From contig CM119268.1 of NCBI GenBank assembly GCA_051294375.1, positions 19,623,934 to 19,687,933 of the forward strand: 64,000 nt of DNA. The letters are read 5' to 3'. The DNA comes from Paraspadella gotoi. Its lineage: Eukaryota; Chaetognatha. The notes beneath the pieces are model-generated. The model ran no database searches and was not told the DNA's origin. It saw only the letters and a program-made list of their open reading frames with translations. Below are positions 21,781 through 33,661 of the stretch, piece after piece. A program made the translations under genes and the position numbers. The first letter of the stretch is position 1. Each line of letters begins with the position of its first letter.

Positions 21781-23039
21781 ATGTTTTTTTTTTCAAAAGA
21801 GTCCAGATTTAAAATACAAAAAATAATAAGGAAATATTTGACCGCTGGTTTGACCCATAAACTGATGCAGGGTGAGAACCAATCTGACCAATATTCCAAC
21901 TAAAGTGTCCACATAGTTTTGAGTCTCTTGTTCCAATTTCTGCTAAAAATAACCCATTTAACGACACATGTGTTGTTAAAGGGGAGAAAGAGAGAGAGAG
22001 AGAGATCCAGCCTTCCCTCGTCAACGCAAATAAAACCCGAGGAAAAAGAAAACACTTTTTTTTTGTTTCAAAGGTTTTAATTAATGTCGTGGAGGCAATT
22101 AGATTGTGTCGGTGATTAGTGGTTGCTAATTAGTGGTTGGTAATTAGTGGTTGGCAATAGATATTTTGTAGTATACTAACAACAGTTGCTGGGAGGATTA
22201 TAATATACATATATATATAATAACCAGTGGCTGCGCCAATACTTGTAAATCACTTTCAAGGGCTTAAACTGAACTGTGAGCGGCACTAATAACATTTTGG
22301 TACTTGCAAAAATATTTTATAAATCAAAACAATATTATTTTTGTTTTTATATATGATAAAAATTATTTGATCAAGACATAGAATAAAAAATATAATAAAT
22401 ATATATATATAATAAAAAATTAAAAAAACAATTGCNNNNNNNNNNTAAAAAATATAATAAAATAAAATAGAATAAGAAAAACATACTTATTAAAAAATAT
22501 ATATATATAATAAAAAATTAAAAAAAACAATTGCTATTTTGTTGAAGAGCAGGTGCAAATGAAGATCTAGTGGGTGAAGATAAATTTTATTTTTAATGTN
22601 NNNNNNNNNNNNNNNNNNNNNNNNNNNNNNNNNNNNNNNNNNNNNNNNNNNNNNNNNNNNNNNNNNNNNNNNNNNNNNNNNNNNNNNNNNNNNNNNNNNN
22701 NNNNNNNNNNNNNNNNNNNNNNNNNNNNNNNNNNNNNNNNNNNNNNNNNNNNNNNNNNNNNNNNNNNNNNNNNNNNNNNNNNNNNNNNNNNNNNNNNNNN
22801 NNNNNNNNNNNNNNNNNNNNNNNNNNNNNNNNNNNNNNNNNNNNNNNNNNNNNNNNNNNNNNNNNTGTCTTACAAAAAGCTTTCGAGTAGAATAGGGTAA
22901 AAATACAAACAAAATATAATGGGACTCTTCTATTGTTTCATATAAAAAGATTAAAACATCTGGTGGATGTATTTAAACTAAAATTGATTGCTATTTTGTT
23001 TTTCAAAATGCTTTTTTGTTTGTGAAGCCATCTGGTTTA
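21781..23039. other. AT-rich stretch with two assembly gaps
   Basis: No gene seen. It has three copies of ATTAGTGGTTGG (22120-22155), AT dinucleotide runs, a 10-N gap at 22436-22445 and a 266-N gap at 22600-22865. The sequence before the first gap (TATATATATAATAAAAAATT) is repeated after it, so the gap may hide a duplication. Confidence 0.6.
22600..22865. other. Assembly gap (266 N)
   Basis: Run of N. Open frames across it contain only unknown residues. Confidence 0.98.
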
Positions 23040-23940
23040 TTAACAAGTTTGAGCAAACAATGTCGGATCTGCCCACGATCATTATCGATAATTAATTAAT
23101 TAATTAATTAATTATTAATTATTTCAAGTTAATTAATTATTTAAGTAATTCATAATTAATTTATTAAAGTTAATTATTTAATTAATTAGGCAATTAATTA
23201 ATTAATTTGAGCTGAAATGTTTGTTTTCATTGATTAATTGACTGATCAATTAATTATTGATTAATTGACTAATTGATTAATTAACTGATTAATTATTTAA
23301 TTAATTAATACATCTTGCATTTACATTTAAAATAAAAAGAAAAAGAAGCATAATCAATTAGTGAAACAGGTTCTTTGTTTTTTCCATTTAAACACATTTC
23401 CACTCAAATGATTTCATCGAAACTTGATTTCCTGTTCAATCAGACACTTTTCTACCCACATGCAAAAAATTCCAGGTCAATCGCCCCATTTACTCATGAG
23501 TAATTGGTGTTCAAATAGTGAAATATATTTTTTTGTTTTTTCAATTTAAACTGATTTCCACTCGGACCATTCCATCGAAACTTCATATCCTGCTCAATCA
23601 CACAATTCCCTACCCACACACAAAATTTTATTCAAATCAATCCATCCAATCACGAGTAATTGGTGTTTTTTTTGCTAAAGTGGGACGGATGGATGGACGG
23701 ACGGATGGACAGACGGATGGACATCTTTTTTTTTTGCATAGTTTATCATAATTTAATGTTCTGACATGATATAACTGAATGCCCGACAAGATTGAGGGGG
23801 TGGACCAACAGACCGACAAAGTGAATTATTGAGTCGGGATCTGCTGAAAACAGATCCGACTATAATTTAATATTAAATAATTAATTATCTGATCAGCTGC
23901 TTACTGCTAATGATCGTGGGCAGATCCGGCATTGTTTTAA
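23040..23940 (-). mobile_element. HINE-like element with both termini, reverse
   Basis: Starts ACAAGTTTGAGCAAACAATG then TCGGATCTGCCCACGATCAT and ends with the complement (ATGATCGTGGGCAGATCCGG plus CATTGTTT). Inside are two units of about 155 bases, (GACG)n at 23686-23722, and the second terminus with hairpin GGGATCTGCTGAAAACAGATC near 23840-23868. Confidence 0.75.
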
Positions 23941-24098
23941 AAAGATATAAAATTAAAATCAATCTGAGCGAATTCAATGATTGTTTTTCACTGGATGAAA
24001 GGGAGACAGAAAAGGGAGGAAAAAAAAAGAAAGGAAATGAATGAGAGAAGGAAAAAGAAAAGAAAAAGTAGGAAAAGAAACAAAAAAAAAACAGTAAG

Positions 24099-24272
24099 CT
24101 ACTTTTTAATTTGACTCAGGCCCTTTGGGTCACGGGAAATTCCCAGGCCAATCTTCCGACAGTTTGAACCCATTTTCCATATGCCATCGGATTGGATCTC
24201 TCTCTCTCTCTCTCTCTCTGTCTCCGCGATTGAGTTAAGCTGTCTGGGAAGGGTAAAAATGTTTAGTTGCTT
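24099..24272. other. Short stretch with (TC)n, no gene
   Basis: CCCTTTGGGTCACGGGAAAT and a (TC)n tract at 24198-24222. Nothing recognisable. Confidence 0.3.
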
Positions 24273-24822
24273 ATTTTTAGTCGGATCTGCTTTGTCGGTC
24301 CGTCGGTCCGCCCCCTCAACCTTGTCGGGCATTCACTTACATCATGTCAGAACAGCAAATTATGATAAATTATGCAAAAAAAACGATGTCCGTCCATCCT
24401 TCTGTCTGTCTGTCCGTCCGTCCATCCGTCCTTCCGACGTTCGTCCCACCTTAGAAAAAAACACAAATTACTCGTGATTGGATGGATGGATTGAAGTGAA
24501 AATTTTTGTGTAGGTAGGGAAGTGTATGATTGAGCTGGATATAAAGTTTCGGTGGAATAGTTCAAGTGGAAATGAGTTTAAATGGAAAAAACAAAAAAAT
24601 ATATTTCACTATTTGAACACCAATTGCTCAAGTGGATGGGGCGATTAACTTGAAATTTTGTATTTGGTTATTTGTATTTTAAATGATTATGTAGATGTAT
24701 TAATTAATCAAATAATTAATCAATTAATTAATCAACAAAAACAAACATTTTGGATCAAATTAATAAATTAATTGCCTAATTAATTAAATAATTAACATTG
24801 TTTGCTCAAACTTGTTTTTAGT
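24273..24822 (+). mobile_element. HINE-like element, 550 bp
   Basis: Runs from TTTTTAGTCGGATCTGC to TTGTTTGCTCAAACTTG. The terminal hairpin arm after GGATCTGC is lost, the (GTCY)n is short (24390-24445), and there is one full and one partial internal unit. It is the most compact copy with both ends. Confidence 0.7.
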
Positions 24823-25255
24823 GTGCGATCATAGTACATTAAAAATTTAGATATGGCTTCTCATCTTGAAATAGCTTTGATATTTTCTTATTACATTTGG
24901 ATTTAAGTAGTTTTTGTTTGAATTTCCACTTCATTAAGATTTACTGCAATATGCAAATGAGATTATAGTACTAATTAATATATCCAAATTAATATATAGA
25001 AATGCTTTAATCTAATTTACATATTGAAGTATATAATATTGAAGATGAAATTCAAAAATTTTTTTAAAATCTATAATTAAAATGGGAAAACAAAGGACCT
25101 TTTTAATGAGAAGCTATATCTTAATTTTAATACAAATAAAAATAAAACCTTTTACAAGCTATGATTGGAAAAAATTGTAACAATTTCCAATTGTAAACAA
25201 TTGTAACATTTTTTTTCCTTTGTTTTATTTCTTTAAATTATGTATATGTATTTTT
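24822..25255 (+). repeat. Module B, partial
   Basis: Starts inside the module (TGCGATCATAGTA) and runs through TAGATATGGCTTCTCATCTT, ATATGCAAATGAGATTATAG and TGTAAACAATTGTAACATTT. The GC hairpin end is missing. Fuller copies are at 28830 (reverse), 36700, 39180 and 55598. Confidence 0.7.
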
Positions 25256-25261
25256 CTTCCT

Positions 25262-25567
25262 ATTATTCTCAGTTGCTGACTCTTCTGAACCCTATAAAAA
25301 CGAGTTCAGGCTCTGCAGTGATTATACAACTGCCTTCCATCGGCTGTCCATCTTTCTCTCTTTCTTTCTTTTTCTGTCTCTCTCTGTCTCTCTCCCTCTC
25401 TCTGTACGATCTCTTGCGTGATTGTTTTTTGAAAAAAATTGATTATTTTTTTCTTTTAAAAATTTTTATTATCGCCATTTATTCTGCGCTTTTTTCTCAA
25501 TGCAAAATCCCAAATTTACATCCGAGATTTTCGTGGATTTATTCTCTTTCTTTCTCTCTCTCTTTCT

Positions 25568-25622
<55 letters not shown>

Positions 25623-25975
25623 ACTCATACACACATTTGTTTTTTTAATTTATGATGAACGATTCATTGCGTCAATGAATGACTATCATCGCATCAATGA
25701 ATGACTATCATCGTATCAATGAATGATTCTCATCACATCAATGAATGACTATCATCGCATCAATCATTTGGTTATTATCACATCAATCATTTGGTTATCA
25801 TCACATCGATCATTTTGTTATCATCGCATCAATTATTGGTTATCATCGCATCAATATTTGATTATCATCGCATCAATCATTTGGTTATCATCCCATCAAT
25901 CCTTTGGTTATCATCGCATCAATATTTGGTTATCATTGAAGGTAGGCGAGATCCTATTCTTTTAAGATTTTTTTT
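25262..25975 (+). repeat. Module C with 21-bp minisatellite
   Basis: Order: AACGAGTTCAGGCTCTGCAG, GCTGTCC, (TC)n, GTACGATCTCTTGCGTGAT, ATTTATTCTGCGCTTTTTTC, ACATCCGAGATTTTCGTGGA, second (TC)n, CACTCATACACACATTTG, ATGATGAACGATTCATTG, an array based on TGACTATCATCGCATCAAT, and the end GAGATCCTATTCTTTTAAGA. The array switches to TTTGGTTATCATCGCATCAA variants. Confidence 0.75.
25670..25945 (+). repeat. 21-bp minisatellite (TATCATCGCATCAATGAATGA)
   Basis: About 13 units of 20-22 bases. The same array lies in every long module C copy (15890, 27060, 34800, 41200, 55380, 56750). Confidence 0.85.
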
Positions 25976-25999
25976 CTCGTGTTTTGTCGACTCAAATTC

Positions 26000-26558
26000 A
26001 TCTTTTCTTTTCTTTTTTTCTTTCCTTTTGTTTTCTTTAAATCTTTTTAGTTGCGCCGCGTTTGATCAAACTTATTACTTTCAATAAACTCTTTTTTTTC
26101 TCTAATTCTCTTTTGTAATAATTCTGTTTCACTTTCTATTTCATTTTCTCGAAATTCTTTTATCTGACTTCGCGTTTTAAATTGCCTCTGTCTCTCTCTG
26201 TCTCTGTCTCTTTCTTAGTCTTGATAACACTAACGTTTTCTCTTTTTCCGCTCAATTTATCTGCAGTTCGTAATCTTTTTTGAAAAATTATTATATATTA
26301 TATATATTATTATTATATATATTCAGTACACTTCAGTACATTTTTATACAATTTTCTTCCTATAGAAAGTTTAATTTAAGTTAATTTAAGTTTAATTTCC
26401 GTCTGCTTTCTCTCAATGTCTGATTCTCATCGTCTCCCTTCTTCGCGGGAACAAATTCTTCATTTGACTTTTTCTGTCTTTCAAATTTCATCCTTAGTTT
26501 CCTCTCTCGCAAGTTCCATCGCTTATTCCATCTCCCGATTCAAATTGTTTTCTCTCAT

Positions 26559-26609
<51 letters not shown>

Positions 26610-26990
26610 ATATCTCTCTCTCTCTATCCTTCCAATTTCTTAATCGAGTTTCTCGAGATTTTTATTCGCTCGTAAAAGAAATTAATCGAAAACAGGGGAA
26701 GGAAATAAAGAAGACAAAAGACGGAAATGGAACGGGACAAAGTGTCAAAAACAGAATGTCAACAGCCGGAGAAACAGCGGCAGCCGGTTAGGGCAGCAGC
26801 CGCCGCAGGGCCACCGGCAGTAGCCGCAGCAGCATTCGCCGAATTCGTCCGCATTGTTTTTCTTTTCTCGTTCTTCTTATTATCTGTCTATCTATCTGAT
26901 TATATATGCGATTTTATTCGAATACAACGAGGTTGATCAGTACAATCATCATCAACAAACAAACAAACAAAGATAGACTAAGTCTTAGCA
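26000..26990 (+). other. Single-copy-looking region with a short Ala-rich frame
   Basis: Unlike its neighbours this stretch is not obviously repeated elsewhere in the window. It has a (TC)n tract (26562-26628) and a G+C-richer patch at 26760-26850 (CAGCGGCAGCCGG..). A 69-codon frame at 26727-26936 starts MERDKVSKTE, has an Ala/Pro run and then a hydrophobic segment (IVFLFSFFLLSVYLSDYIC). It might be a small exon or 5' end, but there is no homology I recognise and no clear splice site. Confidence 0.2.
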
Positions 26991-26998
26991 AAAAAAAA

Positions 26999-27327
26999 AA
27001 ACATTATAAAATAGAGAGAAAAAATCTTAAAAGCATAAAGATCGAGCAGCGCTTTCGATAGTAACCAAATATTGATGCGATGATAACCAAATATTGATGC
27101 GATGATAACCAAATATTGACGCGATGATAACCAATAATTGATGCGATGATAACAAAATGACTGATGTGATGATAATCAAATGATTGATGCGATGATAGTC
27201 ATTCATTGATATGATGATAATCAATTCATTGATACGATGATAGTCATTCATTGATGCGATGATAGTATTCATTGACGCGCTGAATCATTCATCGTAAATA
27301 AAACAAACAAATGCGTGTATGAGTGAA

Positions 27328-27365
<38 letters not shown>

Positions 27366-27410
27366 GCTGGACAGTTTTCCCGCCAACGAAACGCATTATT
27401 AGGTCTCTCT
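26999..27410 (-). repeat. Module C, reverse copy
   Basis: AAAAAATCTTAAAAGCATAA end, 21-bp minisatellite (27060-27290), then CAAATGCGTGTATGAGTGA and a GA tract. Confidence 0.75.
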
Positions 27411-27534
27411 CGTTTATATAAAGAATAATCAGAATTTTTAGAAAAAAAAATCCACGAAAATCTCGGATGTAAATTTGTGATTTTGTATTGAGAAAAAAGC
27501 GCGGAATAAATGGCATAATAAAGTTTTTAGAAGG

Positions 27535-27585
<51 letters not shown>

Positions 27586-28030
27586 AGAGAGAGAGAGAAA
27601 AAAGGGAGGGAGAGTGAGAAAGAGAGAGAAGAGAGAGAGTTTTCCCACCAACGAGACGCATTATTAGGTCACTCTCGTTTATAATCGGTTATCCGTTGCC
27701 TCGCAACGGCGTCGTGAAATTGGGTCTATGTTGATTTTTTTTTATACACGTAACGCGTTATTAGGTCATGTTCCTCGACATTGTTTACTTGTTGCTCCGC
27801 AACGACCACGAAATCTAGGTTAAGTAAGTTATTGTATTTTGGGATTTTGTATTGAGATAAAATAATAAATGGCGATAATAAAAGTTTTTAGAAGGAAAAA
27901 TCCACGAAAATCTCGGAATAAATGGCGATAAAAGTTTTTAGAAGGAAAAAAAAAGAGAGAGAAAGAGAGAAGAGAAGAGAGAGAGAGAGAGAGAGAGAGA
28001 AAGAAGAAGATAGAGAGAAAAAGATTGTTC
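27410..28030 (-). repeat. Broken module C pieces with GA tracts
   Basis: TTTTCCCGCCAACGAAACGC and CATTATTAGGTCTCTCTCGT occur twice (near 27375 and 27640), each beside a GA tract. CACGAAAATCTCGG with TAAATGGCGATAA also recurs. A reshuffled tandem of the module C core. Confidence 0.55.
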
Positions 28031-28440
28031 TTTTTTTAGGAAGAAACCAGACCGAGGTCAAATTTAATATTTGCATATTTAATTAATTTATAAATAGTTA
28101 TACAACTCAAATAATTATTATTTAAAAAAAAGTTAAAAATGATTAAATATATACACTAAAAATATTTATAAATTTAATAAAGTACAAATTATCAGAATAA
28201 CAAAAAAAGTAATGTTATATTTGACTATATCTCTCTTATCAACTCCTATTTTAGATATAATTTGCCAATAGTGGGCCAACCGGTCCAAAGTTGCAATAAT
28301 AAATAAAAACAATTTTTTTTTTTTATAATGTGATGCATGCAATTATATTATTTGGCGAAAGTGCTGCATATATAATAGGTCACATTAGCTGATTTATATG
28401 TGATAATGCATATCATTATAAGTTATTCTTCATTTTTTTA
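28030..28440 (-). repeat. Module D, reverse copy
   Basis: Shares ACCAGACCGAGGTCAAATTT, CCTATTTTAGATATAATTTG and ACCGGTCCAAAGTTGCAATA with 40050-40475 and 54620-55050 in opposite orientation. In all three places it lies between broken halves of module C, so it is probably an insertion inherited within C. Confidence 0.65.
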
Positions 28441-28800
28441 AAAAAAATATATAGAGAAGAGGAGGAGAGAGAGAGAGAGAGAGAGAAAGAAAAGAAAAAA
28501 CCGAATTTCTTTCCAATTATATCTCAGATATAAATTTGGGATTTTGTATTGAAAAAAAAGCGCGGAATAAATGGCGATAATAAAAGTTTTGAGAAGGAAA
28601 AAAATAATCAGAATTTTTCAAAAAACGAACGATCGTACAGAGTGAGAGAGACAGAAAGACAGAAAGAGAGAGAAAGAGAGACAGAAAGAGAAAAAGAGAG
28701 ACAAAGAGACAGAAGAAAGAGAAAGCTGGAAGCCAGCTGAACAGTCACTGCAGAACCTGAACTCGTTTTTTAAGGGTTCAGAAAAAGCAGCAACTGACAA
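28440..28800 (-). repeat. Module C start, reverse
   Basis: GA tract, GGGATTTTGTATTGAAAAAA, GCGCGGAATAAATGGCGATA, GAACGATCGTACAGAG, a long GA/ACAGAAAG tract, then GCAGAACCTGAACTCGTTTT. Confidence 0.65.
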
Positions 28801-28829
28801 ATATAGGAAAGAAAATCTATATATAATTT

Positions 28830-29425
28830 AAAGAATAAAAGAAAGGCAAAATATGTTACAATTGTTTACAATTGGAATTTTTCCAAATTTTTCCAAATCG
28901 CAGCTTGTAAAAGATTTAATTTATATTTGTATTAAAAATAAGATATAGCTTCTCATTAAAAAAATACTTTGAGTTCCCATTTTTATTAAATTTAAAACAA
29001 ATTTTTTGAATTTCATCTTCAATATTATATACTGCAATATGTAAATTAGATTAAAGCATTTCTAAGTACTTTAATCTCATTTGCATATTGCAGTAAATCA
29101 TAATGAAGTGGAAATTCAAACAGAAAATACTAAAATCCAAATGTAATATGAAAATATCACAGCTATTTCAAGATGAAAAGCCATATCTAAATTTTTAACT
29201 TACTATGATTGCACACTTTTGTAAAACTTTATCATAATTTATAATAATTTTATTTTAAAAAAACGGTAAGTCACAGCCAAACCTATAAAAGCGTAGTAGT
29301 TTTTATATACAAAAACAGCGTGACGGACGACGACGACGACGACGACTACGTCACAAAGAAGCAACCCTAAAACATTATAGAGCCTGACCCGGCTTCGCCG
29401 GTCAAGGCTCGATAAAAAAAACAGT
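28830..29425 (-). repeat. Module B, complete reverse copy with GC hairpin end
   Basis: Runs from TACAATTGTTTACAATTGGA to the G+C-rich terminus at 29378-29418. That end has (GAC)n triplets (29330-29347) and a hairpin in which CCGG and CCGG flank CTTCG, enclosed by GAGCCTGAC/GTCAAGGCTC. The copy seems to include both ends. Confidence 0.7.
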
Positions 29426-29975
29426 TAATTAAATAGAATTAATTAATTAAAATTTAAACAATTAAAAATTGTTCTATGTTGTAAAAAACGGAACAAGTTT
29501 CTGAGAACAGTATTTTCATTGTATATATATCTTTGAGATAAAGGTTTTCTTACGATTATTAAAAATTTTCCCATAGATTATATCCAAAAATCTTTCGTAC
29601 ACCATCATTTACAGCAACATTTATCTGTCTTTTTATCTATCTGTCTATCTATTTGTCTATATTTATGTCTATCTATTTATCTATCTATCTATCTTACTTT
29701 CTTCACTTATGATTAGTTAAACAGTTTCGCTAATTGAAAGTTATTTCAATTTAACAAAAAAATATCGTTGTCTAAAAACATTACCAAATTTTATGGGATT
29801 TTTTAAATAATATCGTTGATCTTTAGTTAATCTATCTCGATCAATATCTCACGATCCTCAACGCATTTCATGGACAATGAGGTTCTTTTTCACGTTTACT
29901 CTTTTTATTTACAGGTGACTTTTTTTTTCTTGATAATTTTCCCCCATCGTCTGCCATCGAATCTCCTACTCTCTT
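29425..29975. other. AT-rich stretch with (TCTA)n
   Basis: Imperfect (TCTA)n/(TCTG) repeats at 29625-29697. No gene seen. Confidence 0.5.
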
Positions 29976-29977
29976 TT

Positions 29978-31125
29978 TTAGTCGGATCTGCTTATCAGCA
30001 GATCCCGAGTCCCGACTCTATAATTCACTTTGTCGGTCCGCCCCCTCAATATTGTCGGGCACTAACTTATATCATGTCAGAACATCGAATTATGATAAAT
30101 TATGCAAAAAAATGTCCGTCCGTTCGTCCGTCCGTCCCACCTTAGCAAAAAACACCAATTACTCGTGATTGGATGGATGGATTTGAATGAGATTTTGTGT
30201 GTGGGTAGGGAAGTGTGTGACTGAGCTGGATATGAAGTTTCGATGGAATCGTCCGAGTGGAAATGAGTTTAAATGGAAAAAACAAAAATATAATTCACTA
30301 TTTGAATACCAATTGCTCATGAGTGGATGGGGCGATTGACCTGGAATTTTGTATGTGGGTAGGAAAGTGTGTGATTGAACAGGAAATCAAGTTTTGATGG
30401 AATCGTTTGAGTGGAAATGAGTTTAAATGGAAAAAAACAAACCTGTTTCACTAATGATTTTTTTTCCTTTTATATTAAATGTATATGCACTTATGCAGGA
30501 TGTATTAATAAATCAAATAATTAATCAGTTAATTAATCAATTAGTCAATTAATCACTAATTAATTAATCAGTCAATCAATCCGTCCATCCGTCCCACCTT
30601 AGCAAACAGCCCCAATAACTCGTGATTGGCTGGTTGGGTCGGAATGAAATTTTGTGTGTGGGTAGAAACATGTGTGACGAAGCTTGATATAAAGTTTCGG
30701 TGGAAACGTACCAGTGGAAATGAGTTTAAATGAAAAAAATATATATTTACTTGAATCTTTTTATTTATTTTAGCCCATGATAGATTGAGATGAATTTTTG
30801 TGAGCCGGTAGGAAAGTGAGTGAAGAAGCTAGATATAAAGTTTTGACGGAATGCAAGTTGAAAAAATTATGCAAGTTGAAAAAATCTTAAAAGCATAAGG
30901 ATCCTCACAATTGCATAAAAAGAGAGAGAGAGAGAGAAGGAGACATAAAATAAAATAGAGGATTTTTTTTGTTTTGATAAAATGTAAACAAAACATTTAA
31001 TAACTGTCCTGACTCAATTTTAAGGACATCGATGATGACAAGCTGAATATAAATTATAATTAAATATTAAAATTAATTAATTAATTAATTATCGTAAGCA
31101 GATCCGACATTGTTTGCTCAAACTT
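29978..31125 (+). mobile_element. HINE-like element, best complete copy
   Basis: Left end TTTTTTAGTCGGATCTGC with hairpin GATCTGCTTATCAGCAGATC (29986-30005). Then ACATCGAATTATGATAAATT, short (GTCC)n at 30115-30140, units of about 155 bases at 30150 and 30300, the ATGTATATGCACTTATGCAG block, further units, GCAAGTTGAAAAAATTATGC, a GA tract and the module with GAGTCAGGACAG. The right end is GCAGATCCGACATTGTTTGC..AAACTTG. Subterminal inverted repeats, tandem units, GTCY microsatellite and terminal hairpin together match the layout of HINE/DINE-1/pearl-type Helentron derivatives. Confidence 0.78.
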
Positions 31126-31490
31126 GTTTATAAATCAAGCAAGTTTTCGAATAGATATCCTCTATTAAAAATGTTATATACTTTTTTCCTAGATAGTATG
31201 CATTGTGTATCTCCCTCTTCCTCTCTAACTCTCTCTCTCTCTCTCAAATTGACAATATCATTTTAGTTTCAAAACTAAAATCTATCTGTCCTTACCATTA
31301 GCCTATTCTCACCATTGACCACTGTCCTTTCTAAACTCTGAGTTTGAAACTTTGTCCTTTCTCTCTCTCTTTTTCTCTCTCCCTCTCCTTCTGTAGAAAA
31401 TTTGTGAGCAATTCACAAAAAACTTTGACGCTCATATTGTGAGCCGATGCATGTTCGTCTATAATAAAAAAATGTTACCAATAAACTATT
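31126..31490. other. AT/CT-rich spacer, no gene seen
   Basis: Short CTCTCTC runs and unique-looking sequence (GTGAGCCGATGCATGTTCGT). Nothing supported. Confidence 0.35.
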
Positions 31491-31835
31491 CGTCTATTTA
31501 GATAAATTATGCAAAACAAATTATGTCCGTCCGTCTGTCTGTCCGTCCCCCTTTACTCATGGTTGGTGGATGGATTGGAATGAAATTTTGTGTGTGGGTA
31601 GGAAAGTGTGTGATTGAGTTGGATAAAAAGTTTCGATGGAAGTGGAAATGAGTTTAAATGGAAAAAAACAAAACAAAATTTCACTATTTGAACGCCAATT
31701 AATCAGAAGTGGACTGGGCGATTGACTTGAAATTTTGTATGTGGGTAGGAAAGTTTGTGATTAAGCTGTATATCAAATTTTGATGGAATTGTCTGAGAGT
31801 AAAAAACAAAAAACCTGTTTCACTAATTGTGTTTG
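31490..31835 (+). mobile_element. HINE-like internal fragment
   Basis: ATAAATTATGCAAAACAAAT, (GTCY)n at 31526-31552, and two units with GAAATTTTGTGTGTGGGTAG. Both ends are missing. Confidence 0.6.
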
Positions 31836-32123
31836 ATCTTGTAACCTAAATTTGCTCGGCCAGGAATTTGAATGTTAGTGAGGTTAAAAACGTATATTGT
31901 ATCAAATAAAAAGGCACGAAATAAACGTATTAAAAAACCGACTAAAAACAATATAAAAACTAGTTAAAAACAGAAAAAAACATATTAAAAACAAGTTAAA
32001 AACATATTAAAATTCGTGCGTCGCAAATAAAATAATAACCTCTACTGGGTTTGAAAACGGTTGGCCGTCTAATATACAAGATCATATGCGACTCAATAAG
32101 GCTACGACCAACGCGTTTCCTCA
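31836..32123. other. AAAAAC-rich spacer
   Basis: Repeated TTAAAAAC-type sequence (31920-32010), then unique-looking sequence up to the GC-rich copy. No gene supported. Confidence 0.35.
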
Positions 32124-32145
32124 ATGACTGGGCGCGGAAACCGCG

Positions 32146-32282
32146 GTAAAAAAGATACAACATCTTCTCCTAACTCTCGACGGCGATTGGTCGAGGCCCG
32201 CCAATCCAGGACCGCAGGGAAGAAGCTTGCATTTTGCGATCCAAAACGCGAAGGGGAACCGCGCGGCCCAACACAGATACAA
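32146..32282 (+). repeat. GC-rich repeat segment, copy 2 of 2
   Basis: Matches 1-138. A frame from ATG at 32124 (MTGRGNRGKKDTTSS..) crosses it for about 50 codons before entering HINE-like sequence. The opening residues only superficially resemble a histone H4 start and then diverge completely. I do not recognise a gene, and copy 1 breaks the frame. Confidence 0.55.
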
Positions 32283-32284
32283 AT

Positions 32285-32740
32285 TGATTATGTTTCTTTT
32301 TCTTTTTATATTAAATGTAAATGCAAGATGTATTAATTAATCAAATAATTAATCAGTTAATTAATCAATAAATTAATACATAATTAATTAATCGGTCAAT
32401 TAATCAATCAATTAATTATTCAAGAAATAAATTTATTTTGTTATCTAATAATTAATTATTCAATCAATCAATTTTTTTATAAATTAATTAATTATTTAAT
32501 CAATTAATCAAGTCAATCTTTATCGGCATTATTGTCATCGTCGCCATCATCGTCGTCGTTGCTTTTGTCGTGGTTAGTGACGAAAAGACCTAAAAACAAA
32601 CATTTTGGATCAAATTAATTAATTTATTATTTAATGAATAAATTATTATTTTAGTTTATATAGTTTGTATTAATTAATTAATTAATTACCGCTAATTATC
32701 GTTGGCAGCTCCAACATTATTTGCTCAAACTTGTTAATTT
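32285..32740 (+). mobile_element. HINE-like element, 3' part
   Basis: From TTGATTATGTTTCTTTTTCT through ATGTAAATGCAAGATGTATT and TTAATTAA tracts to TTATTTGCTCAAACTTG. It includes a GTC/ATC triplet patch at 32528-32570. Confidence 0.6.
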
Positions 32741-32764
32741 GATTTTTAGTTTTCGTTTTTTTTT

Positions 32765-32960
32765 CTGCTTTTAGCATCACATTCATATTTTATAGTATAT
32801 TTTTTTTCCTTTTCTTTCCCATTTTCTTTCGACTTTTATTTCCCTTTTTCTTTTCATTTTTCTTTCCCCTTTTCTTTCCCTTTTTCTTTTTATTTTCTTT
32901 CCCCTTTTCTTTCCCCTTTTCTTTCCCCTTTTTTCCCCTTTTCATTCCCCTTTTTCCCTT
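32765..32960 (+). repeat. CT-rich tandem repeat (TTTTCTTTCCCC)
   Basis: About a dozen loose units of 11-12 bases. The opposite strand reads Lys/Gly repeats. Confidence 0.7.
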
Positions 32961-33039
32961 CAAATCGCCGTCACGTTTTGTTGATGCCTCACGTCTTTGG
33001 CAGAGACGCGTGCGGATCACGCGCCGGAGGCTACGTCAG

Positions 33040-33192
33040 GCGGCATCTGACGGTGTCGGACAGAGTCGGGCGACGTCGGGCGGCGTCTGACTGCGTCGGG
33101 CAGTGTCGGACGGCGTCTGACGGCGTCGGGCAGCATCGGACTGCGTCTGACGGCGTCGGGCGGCGTCTGACGGCGTCGGACATAGTTAACGG
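33040..33192 (+). repeat. 30-bp GC-rich minisatellite
   Basis: Five units of about 30 bases, each with GACGGCGTCGGGC- and GTCTGACG-type motifs. Translation repeats every ten residues (ASDGVGQHRT). It is markedly G+C-rich against an AT-rich background. Confidence 0.85.
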
Positions 33193-33327
33193 ACGCCAGG
33201 CATAGTCTGGCGACGGGCTCCAGACCGAAAATAAACGAAACAGGCGACGGAAAGTGAAAGAAGTAAAAGAAAAGAGAAACATTGAAAGAAGCGGAGGAAT
33301 TCGAGGAGAGACGATAAAAGAAGCCGA

Positions 33328-33448
33328 CTAAAAAGAAGAAGAAAAAGAAAAAGAAGAAGAAGAACAAGAAGAAAAAGAAAAAGAAAAAGAAAAAGAAAAA
33401 GAAAAAGAAAAAGAAAAAGAAAATGAAAATGAAAAGGAAAAAGAAAAG
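33328..33448 (+). repeat. (GAAAAA)n / (GAA)n tract
   Basis: Hexanucleotide AAAGAA repeats. The reverse strand gives a Phe-Ser run. Confidence 0.88.
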
Positions 33449-33585
33449 GGAGAATCTGATTTGCATATCAAAGTAGGATTTGTTGCTTTTATCGGGCGAC
33501 TTTCGCCTCGATGCGGAGCGTCGACCCTCGATTCTAAGATGTCCGAGAAAAAAATGACAGACGGGGGAGGGAGGATATGATGATA

Positions 33586-33644
33586 ATAGATAGATAGATA
33601 GATAGATAGATAAATAGATATAGATATATAGATAAATAGATAGA
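33586..33644 (+). repeat. (GATA)n microsatellite
   Basis: About seven perfect GATA units and further imperfect ones. Confidence 0.85.
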
Positions 33645-33661
33645 AAAGTTTGAAATGAATT

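Noticed and set aside
22490-22912. Frames across the N runs
   Set aside because: Consist almost entirely of unknown residues.
32124-32336. Possible histone H4 start (MTGRG..)
   Set aside because: Only the first few residues resemble H4; the rest is unrelated and runs into a repeat.
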